DNA of 64,000 nt from Muribaculum intestinale (GTDB lineage: Bacteria > Bacteroidota > Bacteroidia > Bacteroidales > Muribaculaceae): contig NZ_CP021421.1 of NCBI RefSeq assembly GCF_002201515.1, forward strand, positions 2,170,001 to 2,234,000, written 5' to 3'. This document shows positions 8,065-15,325 of this stretch, piece by piece. The notes under the pieces are model-generated. The model was not told where the DNA came from. It did not search any database and worked only from the letters and a program-made list of their open reading frames with translations. Each line of letters opens with the position of its first letter. Position 1 is the stretch's first letter. Both the position numbers and the translations under genes were made by a program.

Positions 8065-9510
8065 ATGATTAATAGAATACTCATCAGAATGAAGGTAGTA
8101 CAAATGCTTTATTCCTACCTTCTTACACGAAGCCGATTTAATATTATCCCGGCACCCGACGCACCTTCACGCGACAAGCGCTTCGCCCACTCGCTATACA
8201 ATGAACTCCTGTTGCTGCTTCTCGACAACTCGGGTTATCGCATAACATTCGACAGCGACAACATATTGCGCATAATTGCTCCCGAACGTTCGAAATCAGG
8301 ACAGCCGTACACCCGCATTGCTGCCGCACTGTCAACCAACGATGAACTCCGTCCGATTATTACTGCGCAGCGTTCATGGATTGAAGCCTTGACTCCGCTG
8401 AGAGGAGTATACAGCGCCGCTCTGAAAGAATCGGCCATATTCAAGGAATACATGCGCAAGCGCACTCCGATGGAGATTGATGATGAAGCACGCCTGTGGA
8501 AGAATCTGATACGCACTGTGCTTCTGCGCGACAAGGGTATCGACACTCTGGTGCGTTCCAATCCCGACTTTACAATCAACGGCTACAACGAGGCTCTCAG
8601 AATGTTTGATGCCACGATTGACGATTATGCCGACGTGCGCTCTTCGCTGATAGATGCCCGCCGTTCGCTCGGCACATCGCTCGATAAGGCCTACGAACTT
8701 TATCATTCGCTCCTGCAGTTGATGATAGACCTGACGCATATACGCGAGATACAGATTGACGAGGCCAAGCATAAATATCTCCCAAGCCATGACGATCTCA
8801 ACCCGAATATGAAATTTGTCGAGAATCAGTTTGTGCGCGCTATCGCTGAAAATGCCGATATGAAAGCATATCTTGAGGCTACCCCCATAAGCTGGATTGA
8901 CGATCAGGTGACTCTGCGCCATCTGCTTGACAAAATCATGGAGTCGGAGATATACAAGGCTTACATGGCCGATCCGGTGAGCGATATGGAAAAAGACAGT
9001 GAGTTGTGGTACGCTCTTTTCAAGAATGTGATAGCCGACAGCGACGAGTTGGCCGAGGCTCTTGAGGCTCAGTCTGTATTCTGGAATGATGACCTGGCAA
9101 TAATGGGCTCATTCGTTCTGAAGACTATACGTCGCTTCGCTCATGCCGGCGACGACCTGGAGAGTGTCAATCTGATGCCCAAGTTTAAGGATATTGAGGA
9201 TGAGCGCTTCGGTCCGCGTCTTTTTGATGCGGCTGTGGCCCATCAGCAGGAGTACCGCGCTCTTATCGACTCGCGCCTTGAGGGTAGCACCTGGGATCCT
9301 GAGCGTCTCGCGTTCATGGATATAGTGATACTTGAGACTGCAATAGCCGAGCTACTTAACTTCCCCTCTATACCTACCGTTGTGACAGTTAATGAATATA
9401 CCGAAATAGCCAACTACTATTCGACTGCAAAGAGCGGACAGTTTGTTACCGGCATGCTCTATGGTATAATCAATCAACTTAAGAGCGACGGCACACTGGT
9501 AAAGGAGTGA
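8065..9510 (+). CDS. nusB: Transcription antitermination factor NusB, enlarged by an internal duplication
   Basis: The C-terminal ~110 residues are a NusB domain (DPERLAFMDIVILETAIAEL, then FPSIPTVVTVNEYTEIANYYSTAKSGQFVTGML), the RNA- and NusE-binding antitermination factor for rRNA transcription. The N-terminus (MINRILIRMKVVQMLYSYLL) is also typical of Bacteroidetes NusB. At 481 residues it is about 170 longer than the Bacteroides form as I remember it (~310). The extra part, residues ~37-205, resembles residues ~206-376: SWIEAL...SAIFKEYM and DDEARLWKNLIRTVL match SWIDDQ...SEIYKAYM and KDSELWYALFKNVI. The middle domain thus appears to have been duplicated. The frame is intact. It is followed by yajC, ybbR and coaE, a common Bacteroidetes order. 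Confidence 0.9.
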   Translation: MINRILIRMKVVQMLYSYLLTRSRFNIIPAPDAPSRDKRFAHSLYNELLLLLLDNSGYRITFDSDNILRIIAPERSKSGQPYTRIAAALSTNDELRPIITAQRSWIEALTPLRGVYSAALKESAIFKEYMRKRTPMEIDDEARLWKNLIRTVLLRDKGIDTLVRSNPDFTINGYNEALRMFDATIDDYADVRSSLIDARRSLGTSLDKAYELYHSLLQLMIDLTHIREIQIDEAKHKYLPSHDDLNPNMKFVENQFVRAIAENADMKAYLEATPISWIDDQVTLRHLLDKIMESEIYKAYMADPVSDMEKDSELWYALFKNVIADSDELAEALEAQSVFWNDDLAIMGSFVLKTIRRFAHAGDDLESVNLMPKFKDIEDERFGPRLFDAAVAHQQEYRALIDSRLEGSTWDPERLAFMDIVILETAIAELLNFPSIPTVVTVNEYTEIANYYSTAKSGQFVTGMLYGIINQLKSDGTLVKE

Positions 9511-9614
9511 CATCAAGGTCGGCATAATCCTGTGCCATTGTCGGGAATGTTGCGATGGTTTGAGTATTTTGCCTCAAAAAAGGCCTTGAGTGATGGTTTC
9601 TCGGCAAATATGTG

Positions 9615-9622
9615 TATATTTG
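9615..9622 (+). promoter_or_regulatory. -7 box upstream of yajC
   Basis: TATATTTG matches the -7 consensus and lies 46 bases before the yajC start. No well-spaced TTTG was found upstream. Confidence 0.35.
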
Positions 9623-9667
9623 CAGGAGAAGAAATTTAATAATAAATACAACAACGACTTTTTAAAC

Positions 9668-9994
9668 ATGATTTACAATCTAATAGCTCTCCAGGCTGCC
9701 GGCGGAAACGGTGCCGGAATAATGAATATCGGTCTAATTGTAATACTTTTCGCCGTATTCTATTTCTTTATGATACGTCCGCAGCAGAAGAAGCAGAAGG
9801 AGATTAAGAAATTCCGCGACGCACTTGCCAAGGGCGACAAGATTATTACTGCTGGTGGTATCTACGGAAAAATCCGCAATGTAGGCACTACTACTTTTGA
9901 CGTAGAGATTTCCGAAGGCGTGCGCATTACAATCGACAAGAATTCGGTATATCCTTCTTCTCAGGAAATCACCGAGGCAACTGCTCAGAAATAA
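9668..9994 (+). CDS. yajC: Preprotein translocase accessory subunit YajC
   Basis: A 108-residue protein from the ATG at 9668. The open frame runs 26 codons further upstream, but those lack family similarity and overlap the promoter. One transmembrane helix (IGLIVILFAVFYFFMI) is followed at once by the family hallmark RPQQKKQKEI, then a small beta domain (KGDKIITAGGIYGKI, VRITIDKNSVYPS). YajC is an inner-membrane partner of SecDF-SecYEG. secD and secF are not in this window. Confidence 0.95.
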   Translation: MIYNLIALQAAGGNGAGIMNIGLIVILFAVFYFFMIRPQQKKQKEIKKFRDALAKGDKIITAGGIYGKIRNVGTTTFDVEISEGVRITIDKNSVYPSSQEITEATAQK

Positions 9995-10063
9995 TTCGGC
10001 CGTCGGTATTCCGGATGCGCCTAATTTGTAATCAACCCCCTCAGATATATCACTATAGCGAGG

Positions 10064-11059
10064 ATGGCACTGACGGAAAAAATACGTAAAATAACAGACA
10101 GAATCCACCTTGCGGTCACGTCTTCACGTGGCCGTGAAGTGGGTCTGTTTCTTTTGTTTCTGGCCATTTCCTACATATTTTGGCTGCTTCTTACTCTTAA
10201 CAATGAATCGCAGGACGACATTGATGTGCCCATAGCCATTGTCAATGTGCCCGACAGCGTTACATTTATTACCGACGTACCGCCTGTGATAAAGGCAAGT
10301 GTAAGAGACAAAGGGTCGATACTGATGCGTTACCGCTTCAACAACTCCAAGGTGATGAAAATCGATTGGGCGGAGTATGTGGGACGCACTGATGACAACC
10401 GTTTTCTGATGGGCCGGCAGGATCTCGGGGCGCGTCTGCGCGACTATTTCGGAAGTTCATCACAGATTGTTACCGTAGCGCCCGATTCGCTTAAACTTAT
10501 ATATACTACAAGTCCGGGCCGCAAAGTGGCTGTGCATGTCAATGCTGATGTGCGCCCGGCCCTTGGCAATATCGTAAACGGTCCGCTTACTATCAATACC
10601 GATTCGGTGACTTTATATTCTGTCACCGATATGCCACATTCGCTTACATCGGTCGAGACGATGCCAATCATACGCTCAAAACTTACCGATACTACTTCCG
10701 TATTGGTCAAGATAAAGCCTATCGACGGTGTGCGTATCATTCCCGACAATGTTACCGTAACCATACCTGTCGAGCCTCTTATCGCGCGCAGCCAGATGGC
10801 ATCGGTTGTAGTCAAGAACATGCCCCATGGCTATGGACTGCTTACATTCCCGTCACAGATAGAGGTCAGCTATCTTATTCCGATGAGTGCATATAATACA
10901 GAGCCTTACGATATAAAGGCTTATGTTGATTTTGCCGATGCTCTGTCGGCTCCAACATCGAAGATTCCTGTTACAATGTCGCTCATGCCTGAACTGTACC
11001 GTGATGTGACCATTTCTCCCGACAGCGTCGAGTACATTGTAGAGCAGCGTCATCAGTAA
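10064..11059 (+). CDS. YbbR-domain membrane-anchored protein
   Basis: A 331-residue protein with one N-terminal membrane helix (residues ~26-44, EVGLFLLFLAISYIFWLLLTL) and a large extracytoplasmic part made of repeated ~80-residue beta domains (for example PIAIVNVPDSVTFITDVPPVIKASVRDKG). This is the YbbR fold. In Firmicutes a YbbR protein (CdaR) regulates the diadenylate cyclase CdaA; here no cyclase gene is adjacent, so that role should not be transferred. It lies between yajC and coaE, probably in one transcript (gap of 69 bases to yajC, 95 to coaE). Confidence 0.85.
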   Translation: MALTEKIRKITDRIHLAVTSSRGREVGLFLLFLAISYIFWLLLTLNNESQDDIDVPIAIVNVPDSVTFITDVPPVIKASVRDKGSILMRYRFNNSKVMKIDWAEYVGRTDDNRFLMGRQDLGARLRDYFGSSSQIVTVAPDSLKLIYTTSPGRKVAVHVNADVRPALGNIVNGPLTINTDSVTLYSVTDMPHSLTSVETMPIIRSKLTDTTSVLVKIKPIDGVRIIPDNVTVTIPVEPLIARSQMASVVVKNMPHGYGLLTFPSQIEVSYLIPMSAYNTEPYDIKAYVDFADALSAPTSKIPVTMSLMPELYRDVTISPDSVEYIVEQRHQ

Positions 11060-11154
11060 TGATGTCCCATTACTATTATCTCTTTGAAATCATACCTGTT
11101 ATATAATCTTTAATACCATTTATTACAAACTCTTACTAAAACACTTATTACACC

Positions 11155-11724
11155 ATGAAGATTACCGCAATTACCGGAGGAATCGGCAGCGGCAAGTCCG
11201 TAGTATCGGAAATGCTGCGCACGATGGGCTATCCTGTCTATGACTGTGACTCGCGGGCCAAAGTGATTATGGATGGCGATGAAGAAATTAAGCAGGCTAT
11301 TGCCACACAGATATGCGGCGATGCCATAGATGCCGATGGAAATATCGACCGAAAGCGTCTTGGTGCTGTAGTTTTTGCCGATGCAATTTTGCTTGAGCTG
11401 CTCAACTCTATAGTGCATGGCGCCGTGCGTGCTGATTTTCGCCGGTGGGCAGAGTCGGCAGGCGTTGAGCGTGTATGGCTTGAGACTGCTCTGCTTTATG
11501 AGAGCCGTCTTGACAGACTTGTTGATGATGTATGGGAAGTGTCTGCTCCTGAAGAGTTGAAGATAAAGCGCGTGATGCGGCGTAACTCCATGACTGCCGA
11601 GCAGGTAAAGGCACGCATAGAGGCTCAGCAGCGTACTGCGCATCCCGAGAAACATCCATGTGTCAATCTTATTGTCAATGACGACGTGCAGCCACTCCTT
11701 CCGCAAGTGCTTGCTCTGCTCTGA
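11155..11724 (+). CDS. coaE: Dephospho-CoA kinase
   Basis: A 189-residue cytoplasmic kinase that phosphorylates dephospho-CoA, the last step of CoA synthesis. The P-loop GGIGSGKS starts at residue 8, followed by the substrate-site motif YDCDSRAK. The lid region contains RVMRRNSMTAEQVKARIEAQ, and the typical VNDD appears near the end. The length is normal for the family. It is the last gene of the nusB-yajC-ybbR-coaE row and is followed by a strong hairpin. Confidence 0.95.
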   Translation: MKITAITGGIGSGKSVVSEMLRTMGYPVYDCDSRAKVIMDGDEEIKQAIATQICGDAIDADGNIDRKRLGAVVFADAILLELLNSIVHGAVRADFRRWAESAGVERVWLETALLYESRLDRLVDDVWEVSAPEELKIKRVMRRNSMTAEQVKARIEAQQRTAHPEKHPCVNLIVNDDVQPLLPQVLALL

Positions 11725-11743
11725 CCCTATCAAAAAAAATGTG

Positions 11744-11774
11744 GCGCTGTGTCAAAATCCCGTTGACACAGCGC
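11744..11774. terminator. Bidirectional terminator between coaE and the minus-strand genes
   Basis: A perfect 12-base-pair stem (GCGCTGTGTCAA with TTGACACAGCGC) encloses a 7-base loop. The flank at 11732-11739 is a run of A, which gives a T-run for transcripts coming from the minus strand; the plus side has only TGTTTG. Confidence 0.8.
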
Positions 11775-11821
11775 TGTTTGTATCGGCACAGATGGGTGAC
11801 GCAAGGCGCCTTGTATTGGTG

Positions 11822-12445
11822 TCATATGCCGGAGTTGTGTATTGACTCAATGGCTCTGGCTATATACTCTGCGGTTGGTGAGCTGATTTCTATTGACCGG
11901 CAGTCTACGCCGTCGTCGGTTGTGCCAAGGATTCTCGGCTGTATCTCGACAATGTCATGAGTGGTAAGCTCCTCCCTTAGAAAGTTGCATATCTCTTCCG
12001 ATGTAAATACATCCTTGAGATTTTTACGTTCGGAGTGGAATCCTGCTCTTGAAAATGATATACGATAGAATGTAATCATTCTGTTTTCATCGAAATAAGG
12101 ATTTACTTCATCGGGAAAAATGATAAAGAAAGAGCCGTCATCAAGAAACAGCCATAGACTGATCATCACGGTTGTATTTTCCGGCAATGATTTCAGCATT
12201 TCTACAGTAGAAGCATCCGGCAGATATAGCTCAAGGCTGTAAAGATTCCGTTTGTCAAAACTGACCTTTACCGGCAGGTGATATTCCTCCCCTGCAACCA
12301 TGTTTAGCGGAGGAGTAAATGTCTTGTGGCATATTATGCCATCTTTGTCTGTCACTCCTGTCTGGTAAGGCTTGTCGGAAGTTACGACAAGGTCGTAATT
12401 TCGTTTGTCAATGCCTTTGCGTTTGAAGTAATCAAGGATGCTCAT
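11822..12445 (-). CDS. Conserved hypothetical protein, 207 aa
   Basis: I do not recognise a family. The protein is soluble, with no signal peptide or membrane helix. It begins MSILDYFKRKGIDKRNYDLVV and has a beta-rich middle (EYHLPVKVSFDKRNLYSLELYLP, MISLWLFLDDGSFFIIFPDE) and a helical end. The start at 12445 leaves 23 bases to the upstream DUF4924 gene on the same strand, so they are probably co-transcribed. Codon use and composition match the neighbours, and the intact frame with a good terminator supports a real gene. Confidence 0.75.
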   Translation of the reverse strand: MSILDYFKRKGIDKRNYDLVVTSDKPYQTGVTDKDGIICHKTFTPPLNMVAGEEYHLPVKVSFDKRNLYSLELYLPDASTVEMLKSLPENTTVMISLWLFLDDGSFFIIFPDEVNPYFDENRMITFYRISFSRAGFHSERKNLKDVFTSEEICNFLREELTTHDIVEIQPRILGTTDDGVDCRSIEISSPTAEYIARAIESIHNSGI

Positions 12446-12468
12446 ATTTGAATGCGGGTATTTGCGGG

Positions 12469-13026
12469 TTACTTTGTATCGGGGTTGTCAAACAGTTTGT
12501 CCTCCTGGTCGAGCTTGAAATAGCGGGCCAAAAGGGATAGGAATCGGGTTATGCCTGAGATGGCCGCGGATGTTTCTTTCGAGATTTCCTTACCTTGCAG
12601 ACGCATCAGCAACGTGCCGTAGAGTGCGGCGAAGCATGTCTCGATTTCACCGAGTTTGTCATCGCCCTGGCGTGCTCGCAGTTCCACGATGTAGGGTAGC
12701 GTATGGTAGAAAGCCGACTGATAGTCGACAAACTTAGGGTCGGCCATTAGCTGACGATGCAGGTCGTCGAGTTGTATTATCACATTTTTGTTGAGTTGCA
12801 GATGGCCGTTTTTCTCTACACCCTCGCGCCGCATCATGTCGATAAGCGACTCATACCATTCTTCCATCTCTTTTTTCTTCTCGGGGGGGAGGTCGTAGAG
12901 GTCGATAATGGAAGAGCGTATTTTGTCTATATCGAGATTGTTGGCGCGGATTAGGTCCTCAATCTGCCACATATATAGCAGATATTCAGCTATGTTTTCT
13001 TTGCGTTTTTGCGATGCTGTGTACAT
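12469..13026 (-). CDS. DUF4924 family protein
   Basis: A 185-residue soluble, mostly helical protein. It matches what I know of DUF4924, a Bacteroidetes family of ~180 residues with an N-terminal ENIAEYLLYMWQIEDLIRAN segment and a conserved middle around FHTLPYIVELRARQ. No function is known. It is the middle gene of a minus-strand trio with the VOC protein upstream and the 207-residue protein downstream. Confidence 0.8.
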   Translation of the reverse strand: MYTASQKRKENIAEYLLYMWQIEDLIRANNLDIDKIRSSIIDLYDLPPEKKKEMEEWYESLIDMMRREGVEKNGHLQLNKNVIIQLDDLHRQLMADPKFVDYQSAFYHTLPYIVELRARQGDDKLGEIETCFAALYGTLLMRLQGKEISKETSAAISGITRFLSLLARYFKLDQEDKLFDNPDTK

Positions 13027-13098
13027 GTCTGTGCTGTTTTCTTTTGTATAACAAATCTGCCTGGCGGTTTGTCGGCATATGCAAGGAATGGCCTTAGC

Positions 13099-13494
13099 CT
13101 ATCTAAGGCGTTCGCAGAATTCAATCTTTTCGCCGTCAGGACCCTGTATGGTAAAGAACTTCACCCCCTTCTCCCCAAAAGGGAGCGAGCATACATGGCC
13201 TTCAATAGCATTGTATCCAAGAGCAGTCACATGTGTGAACAGTGTGTCGATATCGTGTACGTCAAGGGCCACATGGTCTATGGCTCCTGTTCTGTGAGTC
13301 GCATGGCGATTTTCATATATTTCCATCACAAGGTTGCCAAGTGACATGAATGCAACGCGCTCGTCGGCGGCTTCGTTGACGGTTTCATAAATAGGGGAGA
13401 ATCCAATTGAACTGTAGAATGCCATGCTTCTGTCGATGTCATCGGTGGGCAGTCCTATATGCTGCACGCCTGTTATGTGGTCTCTGATATCCAT
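13099..13494 (-). CDS. VOC (glyoxalase/bleomycin-resistance fold) protein
   Basis: A 131-residue single VOC domain from the ATG at 13494; the frame also starts at a TTG six codons earlier. Paired beta-alpha-beta-beta-beta modules are visible: VQHIGLPTDDIDRSMAFYSSIGF and IDHVALDVHDIDTLFTHVTALGY. Metal-ligand positions typical of the fold are present: H in VQHIG, E in VMEIYE, H in IDHVA, E in KIEFCE. The family includes glyoxalase I, methylmalonyl-CoA epimerase and dioxygenases; the substrate cannot be told from sequence. A -7 box (TAAATTTG, minus strand 13517-13510) would give a very short leader. Confidence 0.85.
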   Translation of the reverse strand: MDIRDHITGVQHIGLPTDDIDRSMAFYSSIGFSPIYETVNEAADERVAFMSLGNLVMEIYENRHATHRTGAIDHVALDVHDIDTLFTHVTALGYNAIEGHVCSLPFGEKGVKFFTIQGPDGEKIEFCERLR

Positions 13495-13643
13495 ATGGGT
13501 CGTTTTTGTCAAATTTACATAAAAACAGCGAGATTTCTACACCGGCAGAATAAAAACAAGGCTGACGCGCCGATTTCTGTCCCCTCCTGCGTGCTCTTAG
13601 TCACAATTTTAGTAATTTGGAGGAATAATTTAAATTCAATGGT

Positions 13644-14843
13644 ATGGACAGAAACCGAACAGTCGCCGGCCTTGATGTCCACAAAGATAGCATTTATCTT
13701 TGTATTATGGGGCATGACGAGGCCATCATTTTCGAAAAAACCTATGGAGTTCTTACTCCCGACCTGCGCCAGATGTGTAATGATATGACAGCCCGGGGCG
13801 TAACCGAGGCCGCCATGGAGAGTACAGCTGTATATTGGGTGCCCGTATGGAACGAGCTTTGCGGGTCGATGGAACTCAAGCTTGTCAATCCTTATTTCAT
13901 CAAACAGCTTCCGGGACGCAAGAGCGATATCAAGGATGCCCAGTGGATAGCCGAATGTTTGCTGAAGAATCTTATCAGAGGAAGTTTCGTTCCCGAGACA
14001 ATAGTTCAGGACATGCGCAAGCTTAACCGCCGCATCATGGATCTCAACGAAGATCTGACCTACAACACCAACAAGCTTGATGCGGCCCTTCAGCGCTGCG
14101 GGTTCAGGCTGAGCAACTACGTGAGCCGGATAAAGGGGAAAAGCTATCAGTCGGTACTTTCCTGCATAATCGACGGTGAGCGTGATCCGGGAAAGCTGAT
14201 CGCCAAGGTTCATGGCCGCACCATCAACAAGCATGGCCGCCAGACGATAATGGCGGCCGTCACAGGCTGCTTCTCGGATACAGATATTATCATCTTCAGG
14301 CAGACTAAGGCGGTCATAGACCTGATAGAGGCACAGATGGCGGAATGCCAGAAGGAACTCACCGCCCTGTGCGGGAAACACTTTCCCCAGCAGTACAGAC
14401 GTCTTCAGACCATCCCCGGAGTCAAGGAACGCGCGGCCACGGCAATAATTGCGGAGACAGGGGTTGACATGAAGATGTTTGCAACAGCGGCATCTCTTGT
14501 CGGATGGTGCGGACTCAAACCGCGAAACGATGTCAGCAATGGTCGCTACAAAAGCAGAAAAGTGACGCACGGAAACAGATATCTCAGAGAAATACTGATT
14601 GAAATCGCATGGGTCGCATCAAGAACCCGGAACTGTTTCTTCTCAAATTTCAGCTACGTCCAGACCACGGTCAAGAAAAAGAGCAGGATGAAAATTCAGG
14701 TGGCCATCGCACGCAAGATACTCGTCGCCATATGGCACATGCTCTCCAAAGAGCAGGACTTCATCGACATCTACCTCAAAAGACTTGAGCAGCAGAGGCT
14801 CCTGGAGGAGCAACTCAAATCTTTCGAATCGAAAATGGCCTGA
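13644..14843 (+). CDS. IS110-family transposase (DEDD recombinase)
   Basis: A 399-residue intact transposase. The N-terminal RuvC-like DEDD domain shows GLDVHKD (D11), AAMESTAVYW (E59), and KSDIKDAQ (D95, D98). A long helical linker (residues ~120-250) follows. The C-terminal Transposase_20 domain contains LQTIPGVKERAATAIIAETG and VGWCGLKPRNDVSNGRYKSR, where S298 is the likely catalytic serine. IS110 elements are now known to be guided by an RNA encoded in their own non-coding end. Here the left gap to the neighbouring gene is only ~130 bases, but the right side has ~480 non-coding bases with strong folding potential, the side used by the IS1111 subgroup. It lies between two housekeeping-type genes and seems recently active or at least undamaged. 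Confidence 0.95.
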   Translation: MDRNRTVAGLDVHKDSIYLCIMGHDEAIIFEKTYGVLTPDLRQMCNDMTARGVTEAAMESTAVYWVPVWNELCGSMELKLVNPYFIKQLPGRKSDIKDAQWIAECLLKNLIRGSFVPETIVQDMRKLNRRIMDLNEDLTYNTNKLDAALQRCGFRLSNYVSRIKGKSYQSVLSCIIDGERDPGKLIAKVHGRTINKHGRQTIMAAVTGCFSDTDIIIFRQTKAVIDLIEAQMAECQKELTALCGKHFPQQYRRLQTIPGVKERAATAIIAETGVDMKMFATAASLVGWCGLKPRNDVSNGRYKSRKVTHGNRYLREILIEIAWVASRTRNCFFSNFSYVQTTVKKKSRMKIQVAIARKILVAIWHMLSKEQDFIDIYLKRLEQQRLLEEQLKSFESKMA

Positions 14844-14858
14844 GGGCCATTCGACATA

Positions 14859-15060
14859 CCTTCCGGTGCAATGTAATTAACTTTGTGGTGCATCGCAGCC
14901 CGGTTCGCAAATTTGCAATAGCATCGGAAGGAGTTGGATACCGGCATAAGCTAACCAAGCTTGTAGAGGAAAGTAGCAATCTTATATCTATATTCCGCTG
15001 TCTAATGACTGCCGGAACCCGTGTTTATGTACATTTGTCTCAGTTCTTGTCCGTTTATGG
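14859..15060 (+). ncRNA. Candidate bridge/seeker guide RNA of the IS110 element
   Basis: Between the transposase stop and ~15060 there is no gene but clear RNA structure. An 11-pair stem (14859-14869 with 14921-14931, one G-U pair) encloses a GCAAATTTGC hairpin. A second domain is closed by CCGGCA (14941-14946) with TGCCGG (15010-15015). It contains an AAGCT/AGCTT hairpin and a large loop holding TAGAGGAAAGT, which recurs at 15093. A -7 box (TAACTTTG) at 14878-14885 could start an RNA near 14892, giving ~170 nt, about the size of known IS110 guide RNAs. The exact ends and loops need comparison with other copies. Confidence 0.45.
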
Positions 15061-15103
15061 GGATATCACATTCTTATAAGGTAAATACGTTTTAGAGGAA
15101 AGT
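14964..15103 (+). repeat. Direct repeat TAGAGGAAAGT beside the IS110 element
   Basis: TAGAGGAAAGT occurs at 14964-14974 and at 15093-15103, each followed two or three bases later by CAAT. The first copy lies in a loop of the RNA candidate. A guide-loop sequence matching the element's own end would explain it. Confidence 0.6.
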
Positions 15104-15168
15104 TAACAATACGTTGGCAACTCCCCAAATTTTTCCGATAAATTCAGTCTGCTTCAATGAAATGCCCT

Positions 15169-15227
15169 GTTTCATGGCGAAAATGGTTCGTTATGATATG
15201 AAAATGCAATGAAACCATTTGCGAAAC
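15169..15227 (+). repeat. Hairpin upstream of the alpha-galactosidase promoter
   Basis: AAATGGTT (15181-15188) pairs with AACCATTT (15213-15220), extended by GTTTC (15169-15173) with GAAAC (15223-15227). The right arm overlaps the -33 box at 15218, so a protein bound here could control the promoter. Confidence 0.5.
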
Positions 15228-15249
15228 ATCTAAATAATTTTTAAATTTG
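15218..15249 (+). promoter_or_regulatory. Promoter of the alpha-galactosidase gene
   Basis: TTTG (15218-15221), 20 bases, TAAATTTG (15242-15249): an exact match to the Bacteroidetes consensus, giving a ~70-base leader. Confidence 0.75.
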
Positions 15250-15263
15250 CTTCCGAATGTGAA

Positions 15264-15279
15264 TTAGAGCATGCTCTAA
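15264..15279. promoter_or_regulatory. 16-base palindrome, possible operator
   Basis: TTAGAGCATGCTCTAA is a perfect palindrome lying ~8-24 bases past the predicted transcription start of the alpha-galactosidase gene, a usual position for a repressor site. A near copy (TTAAGCATGCTCTAA) occurs at 51008-51022. Confidence 0.4.
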
Positions 15280-15325
15280 GTGATTGTCTACAACAATTCT
15301 AAACTATCAACCTTAAAGTAAATTT

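Larger units (their letters stand above)
13620..15105 (+). mobile_element. IS110/IS1111-like insertion sequence, ends approximate
   Basis: The element includes the transposase gene and probably the following non-coding region with the RNA candidate and the repeat at 15093-15103. I could not find long terminal inverted repeats, as expected for this family, so both ends are estimates. A 7-base inverted pair (CCGGCAG at ~13541 and CTGCCGG at 15009-15015) is likely chance. Confidence 0.5.

Noticed and set aside
13515-14570. 351-residue open frame on the minus strand
   Set aside because: It is antisense to the clearly recognisable IS110 transposase and has no family features.
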